This document shows positions 35,705-44,613 of a stretch of 64,000 bases of DNA, one piece after another. The notes under the pieces are model-generated. The model saw nothing but the letters and a program-made list of their open reading frames with translations. It ran no database searches and was not told the DNA's origin. The translations under genes were made by a program, and so were the position numbers. Numbering within the stretch: position 1 is the stretch's first letter; every line of letters starts with the position of its first letter. Source of the stretch: Caldisericia bacterium (GTDB lineage: Bacteria; Caldisericota; Caldisericia; JAAYUI01); contig JAGNLA010000007.1 of assembly GCA_017999835.1 (NCBI GenBank), positions 46,582-110,581 on the forward strand, read 5' to 3'.

Positions 35705-36952
35705 ATGATGCCAATTATCTCGCTGATTTTCTCGGTGCTTGTTTCATCCATGACCCTGTTTGGTGCTTTTGGCGTCAAGGCTGACCCACCTGCCGAACTC
35801 AAACAATTCGACGTGCCAACTGTCAGGATGTTTATGATATCCATAAACAACGTAGAAAATGGCAATATTGAAGTCATTACTGCAGGCACGAGGAAAACCA
35901 TCGGCAATGTCATAAAGCCAGCCATTTACGCTCAAAGGGCACCTGATTTGCTTTGGGCTTATCATTATTGCAAGGGACAAAACGGTTCACGTGGATCGGT
36001 CGTTGGGACTGCCGTAAATTCAATCGACATAAGGTGCGGACCTCAAAGGGACTACGATCCACTAAAACCTTCCAACTGGCTGACGTCAATCATCTCCATT
36101 GTGCCTTTCACGCAAGAAGAAGGTGCAGTGGACAAGGATATGGTGGTAACCTGCTCTGGCGGTTCAGACATTTTTAACAAATGGTCACCGTATGTTGGCA
36201 GTTCGGTTTATGCTCTGGAAAACGAGGTCTGGATACCAATCACCCAGTATTTTACCTCCCCGATGAGACCGGCACCGGGAAAAATTCTTATCGATGTCAG
36301 ACAGCCAAAGATTTCTTACTCCTACATCGAATTTGAAAACTGGACAAACGGCGACACCATTAAAGGCGAAACCATGACCGATGACGGTGGTGTTTGGGTT
36401 AAGGATGCATCTGGCGCAAGAAAGCAGATAGCCAAAGTCCTTCAAAGGGTCAAAGGCACAGGAATGTTTGCTGGTTCGGAATATGCCGAGGTTGGCCAAA
36501 TTCGCGCCAACACGCCAGGAATGATCGAGATCTCCACCAATCGCTGGAGAGGAAGAATAGATGACCCTACTTTGCTTGGCGGCATTGAAATCCTAGGAGA
36601 GAACGACGCAAAATACCTTCATCACAAGCTTGGATTTACCAGTATCATCGGAGGAAATCCGTACATGGTTATCGGCGCAATGAATTCGGCAAGCACAGAT
36701 CTTTTCATCCCTGAATACACTGATGACAAAGGTTTGTTGATGAAGCCAACGATTGGTCTCCCGCCATTTTTCTCTGGTTATATAAGACCGAATCTTGATT
36801 TGGACAACTTTGAAACATCCTTCAGAGTGTTCATTTCTGAAGATTTTGGCAGGACATGGCGCTCAGTTCCAGAGATAACGGGTCAGCCTGGACAAAACGA
36901 GAAGAGTCCTGTCTATTATTGGACAAACATCAGACTCATGCTTGGGAAATAA
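35705..36952 (+). CDS. Exported protein of unknown function
   Basis: I do not recognise this 415-residue protein. It has an N-terminal signal peptide ('IISLIFSVLVSSMTLFGAFGV') ending near residue 25. The mature part is rich in beta-type patterns and aromatic residues ('WSPYVGSSVYALENEVWIPI', 'EDFGRTWRSVPEI'); the last phrase is like the Asp-box-type 'S.DgG.tW' turns of sialidase or BNR propellers, seen once only. No catalytic signature is evident. Starts are possible at ATG 35705 or 35708; there is no good Shine-Dalgarno. It stands alone between divergent cysS-operon and comB, and the 86 bases after it hold the comB promoter but no hairpin. Confidence 0.65.
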   Translation: MMPIISLIFSVLVSSMTLFGAFGVKADPPAELKQFDVPTVRMFMISINNVENGNIEVITAGTRKTIGNVIKPAIYAQRAPDLLWAYHYCKGQNGSRGSVVGTAVNSIDIRCGPQRDYDPLKPSNWLTSIISIVPFTQEEGAVDKDMVVTCSGGSDIFNKWSPYVGSSVYALENEVWIPITQYFTSPMRPAPGKILIDVRQPKISYSYIEFENWTNGDTIKGETMTDDGGVWVKDASGARKQIAKVLQRVKGTGMFAGSEYAEVGQIRANTPGMIEISTNRWRGRIDDPTLLGGIEILGENDAKYLHHKLGFTSIIGGNPYMVIGAMNSASTDLFIPEYTDDKGLLMKPTIGLPPFFSGYIRPNLDLDNFETSFRVFISEDFGRTWRSVPEITGQPGQNEKSPVYYWTNIRLMLGK

Positions 36953-37001
36953 TCGTTTTTGCAGGATTCTTTTTTTTCATTAACCTTGAGCAGATATATA
37001 C

Positions 37002-37030
37002 TTGAACGTTAAACGAATGCGTAATAAACT
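37002..37030 (+). promoter_or_regulatory. Possible comB promoter with -10 close to the start codon
   Basis: TTGAAC (37002-37007), 17-base spacer, TAAACT (37025-37030). The GTG start is 8 bases after the -10 box and has no Shine-Dalgarno, so the mRNA may be leaderless. Box quality is moderate. Confidence 0.4.
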
Positions 37031-37038
37031 ACATTTCT

Positions 37039-37782
37039 GTGAAAATAAACTGCATACTTTTTCCTCCTGTCGGTATTGACATCAGCCAGGATTATGTGGT
37101 TGTAATCGATGTTTTACGAGCCACATCCAATATCCTCTGCCTTTTTGAACGCGGTGCAAGCAAGATAAAACCAATGCTTGACATCGACCAGGCAAAAAAC
37201 TTTAAGGTGGAAAATCCAAACTGTGTTTTAGCCGGCGAACGGGGAGGCCGAAAGATTGAAGGTTTCCAGCTTGGGAACTCTCCAACCGAGACTCTGAGCG
37301 CAAAGATTAAGGGCAAGGAAGTTGTTCTGTCGACAACAAACGGAACATATGCCATCCTCGAAGCAGGCAAAGCCAGCCAAGCCTTTGTTTGTTCGCTACT
37401 CAATCTTACAAAGGTTGCCGACACCATCGGCAAAATGATGAGAGAAACAAGACGCGACTTGACCATAATCTGCGCAGGAAATCAAGGCCAGGCTTCGCTT
37501 GAGGATTTATATTGCTCAGGCGCCATGATTCAAAAAGCTATCAGCATCGGTGGTCTTCGCGGTTTTGACATGGACGATGGAGCAAGAGTTGCCAAAATGG
37601 TGCATGGCGGGTTTGGCAGTGGAATGGATGCCATGCTTGCATCATCACATGGACAATACCTTTCAAATCAGACTCTTACAGGCGACCTTGCGTTATGCGC
37701 AAAAGCTGACCTGATACCATATTTGCCTCGCATAAAAAATGACGATGGAATTTATATTTCCTGTGAAATGAAGGAGGATTGA
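37039..37782 (+). CDS. comB: 2-phosphosulfolactate phosphatase family protein
   Basis: A 247-residue ComB-type phosphatase, which in the family removes phosphate from 2-phosphosulfolactate, a step toward sulfolactate or coenzyme M. The marks are 'VVIDVLRATSNIL', 'AGERGGRKIEGFQLGNSP', 'STTNGTYAI' and 'ICAGNQGQASLEDLYCSGAM'. The start is GTG 37039 without a ribosome-binding site. No other coenzyme M genes are nearby, so sulfolactate or an unknown phosphoester is more likely. It is followed by the oxidase genes with a 1-base overlap (TGATG). Confidence 0.85.
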   Translation: MKINCILFPPVGIDISQDYVVVIDVLRATSNILCLFERGASKIKPMLDIDQAKNFKVENPNCVLAGERGGRKIEGFQLGNSPTETLSAKIKGKEVVLSTTNGTYAILEAGKASQAFVCSLLNLTKVADTIGKMMRETRRDLTIICAGNQGQASLEDLYCSGAMIQKAISIGGLRGFDMDDGARVAKMVHGGFGSGMDAMLASSHGQYLSNQTLTGDLALCAKADLIPYLPRIKNDDGIYISCEMKED

Positions 37783-39242
37783 TGGCTGTTGATGAAGCAA
37801 AAATAAAAAAGGCGTACGAAAGATTGTCGCCTATTCTTGGAAAAAGGGTGTCAATCGACATAGCCCATAGAATGAGCTACAGCAGGGATTGGAGCCCAAG
37901 GCACGACTATGACAACGACATCCCTGACATGATTGCTGTCCCCAGGACAACCGAGGAATGTGCCGAAGTAGTCAAGGCAGCATACGATCTGGAAATCCCT
38001 GTCTGCACTTTTGCCGGTGGAACCGGCATGGGTGGCGGAGTCAACGCCTGGAAGGGCGGAATAATGATCGACAGCAAGGGCATGGATCAGATTCTCGAAT
38101 TCGACGAAAAGAATATGACTGTCCGCGTCCAGGCTGGCATTACCATCTGGCACCTCAACGAATTTCTTGCACGTCACGGCATGTGGCTGGCGCACCAACC
38201 GGAAAGCAAACAAGCCTCAACCATTGGCGCAGCCATCGGTTGCGACAATGACTCAACCTTTGGCATGAAGTTCGGCAAGATTTTGGAATACCTCACATCA
38301 ATGAAAGTGGTTACCGGTACTGGTGAAATTGTCGATTTTGGTCATCGCAAAGCTAATATGACTTCAACCGGTTACAAGATAATGCACCTTTTCGTCAACT
38401 CAGAAGCAACGCTTGGCGTGGTTACCGAAGCAACGCTGAGAGTCTCGTACCTTCCAAAATCCAGAGAAGTCATGGGATTCTTGGTCAAGTCGATGGGTGA
38501 GTGTTGCTACGCCTTCGAGAAAATGGTTGCCGAAGGCATCCAGCTCGAATCACTCCACATCAATGACAGGCAGAGATTGCATTTCTATACCCACTCCTAT
38601 AGGACAAAATACAACAAGGAGCCAGAGGTTCCGGAATGGACAGATGCAATTGCTTTTGTCTCAGTCGCTGGCGACCCTGACATTGTAGAGTTCATGGCAA
38701 AGAAAGTAAGAGAAAAGATGGCTCCGATAGGTGTTGAAGTCAAAGAAAAAGAAATCGTCACCGGTTACTGGGCATCAAAACACACGCTGGATTTCGAACC
38801 GTTCAAACAGAAATGGCCAGACTCACAGCGCGACAGAAAGTTTGGTGCAGCTGACGTCGGCGTTCCAATCGGCAATGTCACGGCCATCCATGACAAGTTT
38901 GTCGAATACTCCACAAAGTACGACCAGAAGATTCTGGGAATGACCGTTTACAACGAAGTTGCCGGCAAGATTTCCCCATCGATATCGTTTGCCATTTTCG
39001 TCGATGACAAGGATCCAAAGAACGTTGAAAACTTCTTCCTGTTTGTCAGAGACATGAGCATAGCGGCAATCGAACTTGACGGCACAATGAGCACCTACAT
39101 CGGTGACGGCGACAGGCTTGGTGGTTTCAACAAACTCGAGCACGGCGCTTCGTACGAATGGATGAAAAAAATTAAAAACATGTTTGACCCGAAAAACATC
39201 ATGAACCCTGGCAAAAAATTTGAAAGCAGGTGGATAAAATGA
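37782..39242 (+). CDS. FAD-linked 2-hydroxy-acid oxidase/dehydrogenase (GlcD/lactate dehydrogenase type)
   Basis: A 486-residue FAD-binding oxidoreductase of the GlcD/D-lactate dehydrogenase type. The PCMH FAD domain shows 'VPRTTEECAEVVKAA', 'TFAGGTGMGGGVNAW' and 'VQAGITIWHLNEFL' with 'TIGAAIGCDNDSTFGMKFG', and the C-terminal cap ends 'KIKNMFDPKNIMNPGK', as is usual. An AAGGAGG site lies just before ATG 37782. The next gene is its Fe-S partner, so a membrane-linked lactate, glycolate or similar 2-hydroxy-acid dehydrogenase is likely. Sulfolactate is a possible substrate given comB, but that is an inference. Confidence 0.88.
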   Translation: MAVDEAKIKKAYERLSPILGKRVSIDIAHRMSYSRDWSPRHDYDNDIPDMIAVPRTTEECAEVVKAAYDLEIPVCTFAGGTGMGGGVNAWKGGIMIDSKGMDQILEFDEKNMTVRVQAGITIWHLNEFLARHGMWLAHQPESKQASTIGAAIGCDNDSTFGMKFGKILEYLTSMKVVTGTGEIVDFGHRKANMTSTGYKIMHLFVNSEATLGVVTEATLRVSYLPKSREVMGFLVKSMGECCYAFEKMVAEGIQLESLHINDRQRLHFYTHSYRTKYNKEPEVPEWTDAIAFVSVAGDPDIVEFMAKKVREKMAPIGVEVKEKEIVTGYWASKHTLDFEPFKQKWPDSQRDRKFGAADVGVPIGNVTAIHDKFVEYSTKYDQKILGMTVYNEVAGKISPSISFAIFVDDKDPKNVENFFLFVRDMSIAAIELDGTMSTYIGDGDRLGGFNKLEHGASYEWMKKIKNMFDPKNIMNPGKKFESRWIK

Positions 39243-40321
39243 AACACCTGGAACAATTCAGAGACGACATCTACACATGCGTTCGTTCGCGTTGCGGATT
39301 TTGCATCCAGGAATGCCCGACATACCGCGATGGACTCATCGAGAGTTTTGCCTCCAGAGGCAAAATGATGCAGGCAAAAGGTTTGCTTGAAGGCGAAGTA
39401 AAGCTGACCCAGGAACTTGCTGATTCAGTGTTCTTCTGCGCCATGTGTGGTTATTGTGAGGCAAAGTGCGCCCTTAAGAACAACGAGATCTTCAAGGCCA
39501 TGAGGGAAGAGCTTATCGAGGCAGGTTTTACAAAGAAAGAAAACGACCTTGTCGCCAAAAACATCATCGAGAAAGGCGATCCACTTGGTTCAGGAAAACA
39601 GTTCAAGGTTGACGGCGAAGTTCAGCTTTATCTTGGCTGCGCCTACCGTGACCGTCAGACCGACGCCGAAAGAATTGTCAAAGTCCTTGGCAAACTCGGT
39701 GTAAAGGTGAGAATCACCGATGAGGTTTGCTGCGCAAATGCTCTCTACAACACCGGCTACGCAAAGGAATTCGAGCAAGCCAAGGCAAAATTCATGGAAG
39801 TCTACAAACCATATCTCAACGACACAATCATCACAGTCTGTCCAAGCTGCACCCTGACTCTGAAGGAATACTATGGCCTTCCAAAGGTTGTCCACGCTTC
39901 AGAAATCATCCTTGAAAAACTTCCGACCATGAAATTCAAAAAATCAACCTCAAAGGTCACTTATCACGACCCGTGCCATCTTGGCAGAGGACTCAAAAAT
40001 TTCAACGCCCCAAGAGAAATCATCAGGATGCTTGGTTATGACCTTGCTGAGATGAGACTGAACAACAATTTCTCCCAGTGCTGTGGCGGCGGCGGCGGAC
40101 TTCAGGCTCATTCACCAGATACAGTGAAAGAAACCGCAAAACGCAGAGTCAGAGATGCAATTGACACAGGTGCCGAATACATCTCAACCATCTGCCCGAC
40201 CTGTGAGTCAACGCTTTTCCGCGCTTCCATGGCTGTCAGCCGTGAGGAGAAGGAAAAAGGCACAGGAAAAAAGATAAAGAGCAAAGACATCTGGCAGATG
40301 CTGGAGGAGGCTTTGGAATGA
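39239..40321 (+). CDS. (Fe-S)-binding heterodisulfide-reductase-like subunit (GlcF/CCG domain)
   Basis: A 360-residue iron-sulfur protein, partner of the preceding flavoprotein. Two ferredoxin-type clusters are bound by 'CGFCIQECPTY' and 'CAMCGYCEAKCA'. Two CCG domains follow: 'EVCCANALYNTG' with 'CPSCTLTLKEYY', and 'CHLGRGLKNFNAP' with 'CCGGGGGLQAH' and 'CPTCESTLF'. This is the pattern of GlcF and HdrD-like subunits that pass electrons to quinone or other carriers. I take ATG 39239, overlapping the flavoprotein stop by 4 bases, rather than the upstream GTG. Confidence 0.9.
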   Translation: MKHLEQFRDDIYTCVRSRCGFCIQECPTYRDGLIESFASRGKMMQAKGLLEGEVKLTQELADSVFFCAMCGYCEAKCALKNNEIFKAMREELIEAGFTKKENDLVAKNIIEKGDPLGSGKQFKVDGEVQLYLGCAYRDRQTDAERIVKVLGKLGVKVRITDEVCCANALYNTGYAKEFEQAKAKFMEVYKPYLNDTIITVCPSCTLTLKEYYGLPKVVHASEIILEKLPTMKFKKSTSKVTYHDPCHLGRGLKNFNAPREIIRMLGYDLAEMRLNNNFSQCCGGGGGLQAHSPDTVKETAKRRVRDAIDTGAEYISTICPTCESTLFRASMAVSREEKEKGTGKKIKSKDIWQMLEEALE

Positions 40322-41049
40322 AAAAGTTTGCATTATTTGCCCTGGCACTGATCGTTTTGGCTGTTGGCTGTGGTAGCACTCAGAACACTCCTGGCAATGG
40401 AGACCAGACGAATGGCGGAACTTCAGAGGAAAGACCAGACAAAAAAGATGGTATGGTTCTTGTAAAAACGCCAGAAGGGCCAAGCTTCTATGTGCCAGAG
40501 GGCTGGAAGAGCGTAGTTTTCAAGTTTCCACCGTCGATAATTGAAGAAAACGATGAAAAGAATCCTGCCAAGATTCCGGTAAACCTTACAGACAGGGTTG
40601 AAGCTGGAGCAGAAATTGTTTTCTACCCGACGGAAATGGATTTTTCCAAACTTGAGGAGAAGCTTGCAACAAGAGATTTCAGGTACGTAGAAGACCTCGA
40701 AATCAATGACACCATCATTGTCTACATGCAAGGTGCAACAACAAAATATTTCCCTGATGCTTGCAAGAATTATCCACAGGTCACATTCTATGATGACGGG
40801 GATTCTGATTACCAGAACTTCACAATTCCATTTTCAAAAGATGTTGACACCGAAGCGTGCTGGGCAACCTTAAAGCCGCCAGCTTTAAAATTTAACGGTC
40901 AGGCTTATGTTTATGTTGCTTATGGCCAGAGAACCGCTTCGTCAAGTCAGCCAATAACCCAGTTTTGTGGACTGGCTGTTGTTGGGAAAACCTTGTCAGG
41001 CAAGGACAGAGAGTTGTTTGAAAACGTAGCAAAATCGTTCAAATTCTAG
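40318..41049 (+). CDS. Lipoprotein of unknown function
   Basis: A 243-residue predicted lipoprotein. The signal sequence 'MKKFALFALALIVLAVGC' ends in a lipobox (Leu-Ala-Val-Gly-Cys) and is followed by a Gly/Asn/Thr linker, as is typical for anchored proteins. The mature part ('GPSFYVPEGWKSVVFKFPPS' and 'YVYVAYGQRTASSSQ') resembles no family I know. It overlaps the Fe-S gene by 4 bases and precedes the aldehyde dehydrogenase by 9, so it belongs to the same operon. Confidence 0.75.
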   Translation: MKKFALFALALIVLAVGCGSTQNTPGNGDQTNGGTSEERPDKKDGMVLVKTPEGPSFYVPEGWKSVVFKFPPSIIEENDEKNPAKIPVNLTDRVEAGAEIVFYPTEMDFSKLEEKLATRDFRYVEDLEINDTIIVYMQGATTKYFPDACKNYPQVTFYDDGDSDYQNFTIPFSKDVDTEACWATLKPPALKFNGQAYVYVAYGQRTASSSQPITQFCGLAVVGKTLSGKDRELFENVAKSFKF

Positions 41050-41058
41050 GAGGAAAAA

Positions 41059-42543
41059 ATGGCGCAGCATTTTAAGAACTACATCAATGGGATGTGGAAG
41101 GATTCAGTAACCGGAAGAACATTTGACGACTTTGATCCGGCAACCGGCGAATTGCTTGCAACAGTAACAAAATCCAGTGTTGACGACGTTAATGAAGCAG
41201 TAGAAGCAGCAAAGAAGGCCTTCAACATCTGGAAGGCTGTGCCAGCTCCTGTTCGTGGCGAAATATTGATGAAGGCAGCTCACATCCTTGAACAGCGAAA
41301 GGAAGATATCGCTCGCGAGCTCACATGTGAAATGGGCAAAGTCATTGCCGAAGCAAGAGGCGATGTCCAGGAAGCAATCGACATGTTCTACCTCATTGGT
41401 GGCGAAGGCCGCAGGATGAAGGGTGAAACGGTTCCTTCTGAGATGACAAACAAACTTATTTATGTTGTTCGTGATCCAATCGGTGTTTGCGGACTCATCA
41501 CTCCGTGGAACTTCCCGGTTGCCATCCCATCATGGAAGATTGCACCGGCTCTCATTCTTGGCAACACAGTTGTGGTCAAGCCAGCAACCGACACCCCACG
41601 CTGCATGGTCAGGATGTTTGAAGCCCTTGTTGATGCAGGTCTCAAAGACTATCCAGGCGTCATCAATCTTGTTTTGGGTGGTGGCAATGAAGTTGGCGAA
41701 CCATTAATCAACCACAAAGATGTTAGGATGATCAGCTTTACCGGATCAACAGACGTGGGTACAAGGATAGCCTCGGTTTGCGGCCAGATGCTCAAGCGTT
41801 CCTCGCTTGAAATGGGTGGCAAAAATGGCATGATCGTCATGGACGATGCTGACCTCGAACTTGCAGTTGATGCAGCCATCTGGTCATCATTTGGCACCAC
41901 AGGTCAGCGTTGCACCGCTTGCTCGAGAATCATCATCCACAGAGCAGTCAAGGAAAAGTTCGAAAAGATGCTCGTAAAGGCAGCCGGAGAGCTCAAACTT
42001 GGCCACGGCCTCCATTCAGATGTTGGCCCGGTCATAAACAAAACCGCCAGAGAGTCAATCCACAAATACGTTGAAATTGGCAAAGCCGAAGGCGCAAAGC
42101 TCCTTTGTGGTGGTGAGTTTGCAACAGACGGCGACCTTGCAAAAGGCGCATTCTACAAACCAACAGTGTTTACCGACGTCAAGAGGAACATGAGAATTGC
42201 CCAGGAAGAGATCTTTGGACCAGTCGTTGCGCTCATCCCATGCGACAGCCTCGAGGAAGCCATCGACATCAACAACGACACGGCATTCGGTCTCTCGTCA
42301 TCGGTCATCACAGCAGACGTCAACAACGCAATGGTTGCAGCTCGTGACATCACAACAGGTCTTGTCTACATCAACGCCGGTACAATCGGCGCCGAAGTCA
42401 GCTCCCCGTTTGGCGGAACCCGTGGCACAGGCAACGGCCACCGCGAAGGTGGCGTCCAGGTTCTCGACGCTTTCATGGAATGGAAAGTCGTAACATTAGA
42501 CTTCTCAGGTCAGGTTCAAAAAGCTCAGATAGACAACAAGTGA
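41059..42543 (+). CDS. NAD(P)-dependent aldehyde dehydrogenase
   Basis: A 494-residue aldehyde dehydrogenase that oxidises an aldehyde to the acid. The catalytic Cys285 is in '[13 protein letters not shown]', the general base Glu251 in 'LEMGGKNG', the oxyanion Asn in '[10 protein letters not shown]', and the cofactor-binding '[12 protein letters not shown]' is present. The C-terminal '[17 protein letters not shown]' resembles the piperideine-6-carboxylate/alpha-aminoadipic semialdehyde subgroup (ALDH7), but the substrate is not settled. An AGGAGG site precedes the ATG. A hairpin terminator follows. It closes the comB-led operon. Confidence 0.9.
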   Translation: MAQHFKNYINGMWKDSVTGRTFDDFDPATGELLATVTKSSVDDVNEAVEAAKKAFNIWKAVPAPVRGEILMKAAHILEQRKEDIARELTCEMGKVIAEARGDVQEAIDMFYLIGGEGRRMKGETVPSEMTNKLIYVVRDPIGVCGLITPWNFPVAIPSWKIAPALILGNTVVVKPATDTPRCMVRMFEALVDAGLKDYPGVINLVLGGGNEVGEPLINHKDVRMISFTGSTDVGTRIASVCGQMLKRSSLEMGGKNGMIVMDDADLELAVDAAIWSSFGTTGQRCTACSRIIIHRAVKEKFEKMLVKAAGELKLGHGLHSDVGPVINKTARESIHKYVEIGKAEGAKLLCGGEFATDGDLAKGAFYKPTVFTDVKRNMRIAQEEIFGPVVALIPCDSLEEAIDINNDTAFGLSSSVITADVNNAMVAARDITTGLVYINAGTIGAEVSSPFGGTRGTGNGHREGGVQVLDAFMEWKVVTLDFSGQVQKAQIDNK

Positions 42544-42565
42544 TTTGAAAAATAAATTGAGCAAC

Positions 42566-42596
42566 AAAAAAGGGCGCTGTCAAAGGCGCCCTTTTT
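42566..42596. terminator. Bidirectional intrinsic terminator
   Basis: Stem GGGCGC (42572-42577) and GCGCCC (42586-42591), extended by flanking A and T runs, with an 8-base loop. The A run and T run make it usable by both the aldehyde dehydrogenase operon (+) and the converging stalk-protein operon (-). Confidence 0.85.
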
Positions 42597-42612
42597 GATA
42601 TGGTTGACAATG

Positions 42613-43587
42613 TTATTCGTAAATTGGCTTTGTCATTGTGATAGTTTTGGTTTCGCTTTTCCATGAAACCAAAAACCCGAATGACTCACCAATGAACCTG
42701 AACGGAACCATTGTAGAACCGTTGACAATAAATGGAGGTGTGCCTACAACATTGACTTCCTTGCCGTTTATGGCAGCTTTTTTATTGTTTATTTGCATAA
42801 GAATTTGTGTATCAAGAGCCTTGGCCAAAATTGTTTTGGTTGCTTTGTTGTATTCTATACTTCCACCGAGTACGTCGACAGCAATAAATTTCACCGGGAT
42901 CATCGGTGATGCTTTAATGACTGTTGGTGGAACAGGTAGATTAAACTCTTTTTCGTCAATTGTAGCTACGGAATTTCCAAGCTGAAGCACTACTGTTCGA
43001 ATATGAGCATTAATCGCATTTATATCAAACTTTGTCTTGTTTCCAAACCTGTCGATGATTTCAAGCTTGTGGCTTGATTTTGATGGAGCAGCTCCCACTT
43101 TGAATTTTGCTTCAAACTTGACGTTGCCGGTTGAATAATCCACATCATCAGCCAGAATCTTGCAACCAGGCTCGGTAAATCCAGTAATTGTGAATTCTGA
43201 AGCATCAAAAACCTCAATCTTCAGTGATTTTTCCTGAGTCGGTTTGTCTTTGACAAGCAGCGTTACCTCGGGTGGAGTCGTGTCCATCTCGACCATCACG
43301 CCTTTTATTGTCATGATTTCCTCAAACTCGATGACCATCGAGAACAGATTCACACCTTCCTTAACCGGCAAATCGACAGCAAACTTGCCGTTTTTGTCGA
43401 CCTCAATTTCCCCCTTGATTCCAGAAACAGATACCGTGCTGCCGGGTTCTACCAACCCTTCAAGCAAAAACGGTGATTTGTTTGTGTAGAACAGATGTCC
43501 GACGTCAAAAACCGGCTCCTTTGCCCCAACACCAAACACTGGCATTATCATCACGGCAGCTATTGCCAGCAGAATGCTCTTTTTCAT
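42613..43587 (-). CDS. Exported stalk-domain (copper amine oxidase N-terminal-like) protein
   Basis: A 324-residue exported protein with signal peptide 'MKKSILLAIAAVMIMPVFG'. An N-terminal Ig-like pair ('FYTNKSPFLLEGLVEPGSTV', 'VEMDTTPPEVTLLV', 'ASEFTITGFTEPGC') is followed by a two-part stalk domain ('IDEKEFNLPVPPTV' ... 'ASPMIPVKFIAVDVLGGSIE'; 'INGKEVNVVGTPPFIVNGST'). Stalk domains are thought to attach or extend surface proteins in monoderm anaerobes. It is a tandem paralogue of the next gene upstream (43584-44567), overlapping it by 4 bases, and ends just before a bidirectional terminator. Confidence 0.8.
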   Translation of the reverse strand: MKKSILLAIAAVMIMPVFGVGAKEPVFDVGHLFYTNKSPFLLEGLVEPGSTVSVSGIKGEIEVDKNGKFAVDLPVKEGVNLFSMVIEFEEIMTIKGVMVEMDTTPPEVTLLVKDKPTQEKSLKIEVFDASEFTITGFTEPGCKILADDVDYSTGNVKFEAKFKVGAAPSKSSHKLEIIDRFGNKTKFDINAINAHIRTVVLQLGNSVATIDEKEFNLPVPPTVIKASPMIPVKFIAVDVLGGSIEYNKATKTILAKALDTQILMQINNKKAAINGKEVNVVGTPPFIVNGSTMVPFRFIGESFGFLVSWKSETKTITMTKPIYE

Positions 43588-44567
43588 ATCTCCTCCATCT
43601 TTGATATCTTTCTGATTAAAGTGATGCCATTTGTTTTCTTGTCAAACTGCAGATTGATGTTGTAAATGCTGCATATCAGCCTAAGGGGAACGAGGAAATG
43701 ACCATCTAAGAATTTAAGAGGTGTTCCAGAAAAATTTTCCTTTTTCCCATTAAAATCGTAATAGTTTTTGTCAACAATGAGTTTTAAACAACTTTTCCCC
43801 GAAATGATTATAAAAGAATCTCCAGAGATAGTAATTGTTGAGTCTTTTAAAATGGCCTCAGGAATAATATCCAGAGAAATCATGGCTGTATTGCCAATTA
43901 GCTGGAGCGGCGTGTCCATTTTCATTTCTTTGCCATCTGTGTTGATTAAGTCTGAACCAATCTTCATTTTTGAAATCTGTTGATGTATGTTATTGGAAAA
44001 TACAATTATTTCGGTTTGGTTACCGTATCTATCTGTAACATCAAGATGATGATCGAGCGCTGATGGGGCTTGGTTTAGCTCAAAAGCTGCTTTGAATTCA
44101 ATTTGGTTCACGGCGCATTTTTTCGAGTCAGCATCAATCTTGCAACCAGACTCGGTAAACCCCAAGATCTCAAATTGGGAAGCATCCAGTAACTCAATAT
44201 TTATCATTTTTTCCTTGGTAAGCTTACTATTGATGAACAAACATACTTCCGGCGGAGTCGTGTCCATTTCGACCATGAATCCTTTGGTTGAGCTTGCTCC
44301 GTCTTTTGTCGCTGTGATGGCAAAAAGATTGATTCCCTCATCAACTTTCAGCTCAACTTTGAACAACCCCTCGTCGCCTACTTTAAAAGCTATCCCTTGC
44401 CCATGAATCTCTATTTCGCTTCCAGCCTCTGCCTTGCCCTCCAAAATAAACGGTGATTTGTTCGTGTAATGCACAGGTTTGATGACAAGACCTGGCGACT
44501 CGCCTTTGGAGAAAGAGACAGGCGCAGCCAGTAAAAATGCGCATAAAATCAATAGCAGTTTCTTCAT
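43584..44567 (-). CDS. Exported stalk-domain protein, tandem paralogue
   Basis: A 327-residue paralogue of the adjacent 42613-43587 gene: both have 'YTNKSPF-LEG' after the signal peptide, 'MVEMDTTPPEV' in the Ig-like region and 'GFTESGCKI/GFTEPGCKI'. The C-terminal stalk halves are 'NTDGKEMKMDTPLQLIG' and 'FLDGHFLVPLRLICS'. The open frame extends 61 codons upstream into the glycosylase gene, but I start at ATG 44567 because a GGAGG site lies before it and a signal peptide ('MKKLLLILCAFLLAAPVSF') follows. This copy looks more diverged in the second half. Confidence 0.78.
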   Translation of the reverse strand: MKKLLLILCAFLLAAPVSFSKGESPGLVIKPVHYTNKSPFILEGKAEAGSEIEIHGQGIAFKVGDEGLFKVELKVDEGINLFAITATKDGASSTKGFMVEMDTTPPEVCLFINSKLTKEKMINIELLDASQFEILGFTESGCKIDADSKKCAVNQIEFKAAFELNQAPSALDHHLDVTDRYGNQTEIIVFSNNIHQQISKMKIGSDLINTDGKEMKMDTPLQLIGNTAMISLDIIPEAILKDSTITISGDSFIIISGKSCLKLIVDKNYYDFNGKKENFSGTPLKFLDGHFLVPLRLICSIYNINLQFDKKTNGITLIRKISKMEEI

Positions 44568-44613
44568 CAAAAACCTCCAAAAACATTTACGGTTTGGAGG
44601 CATTTTCGGTTCA

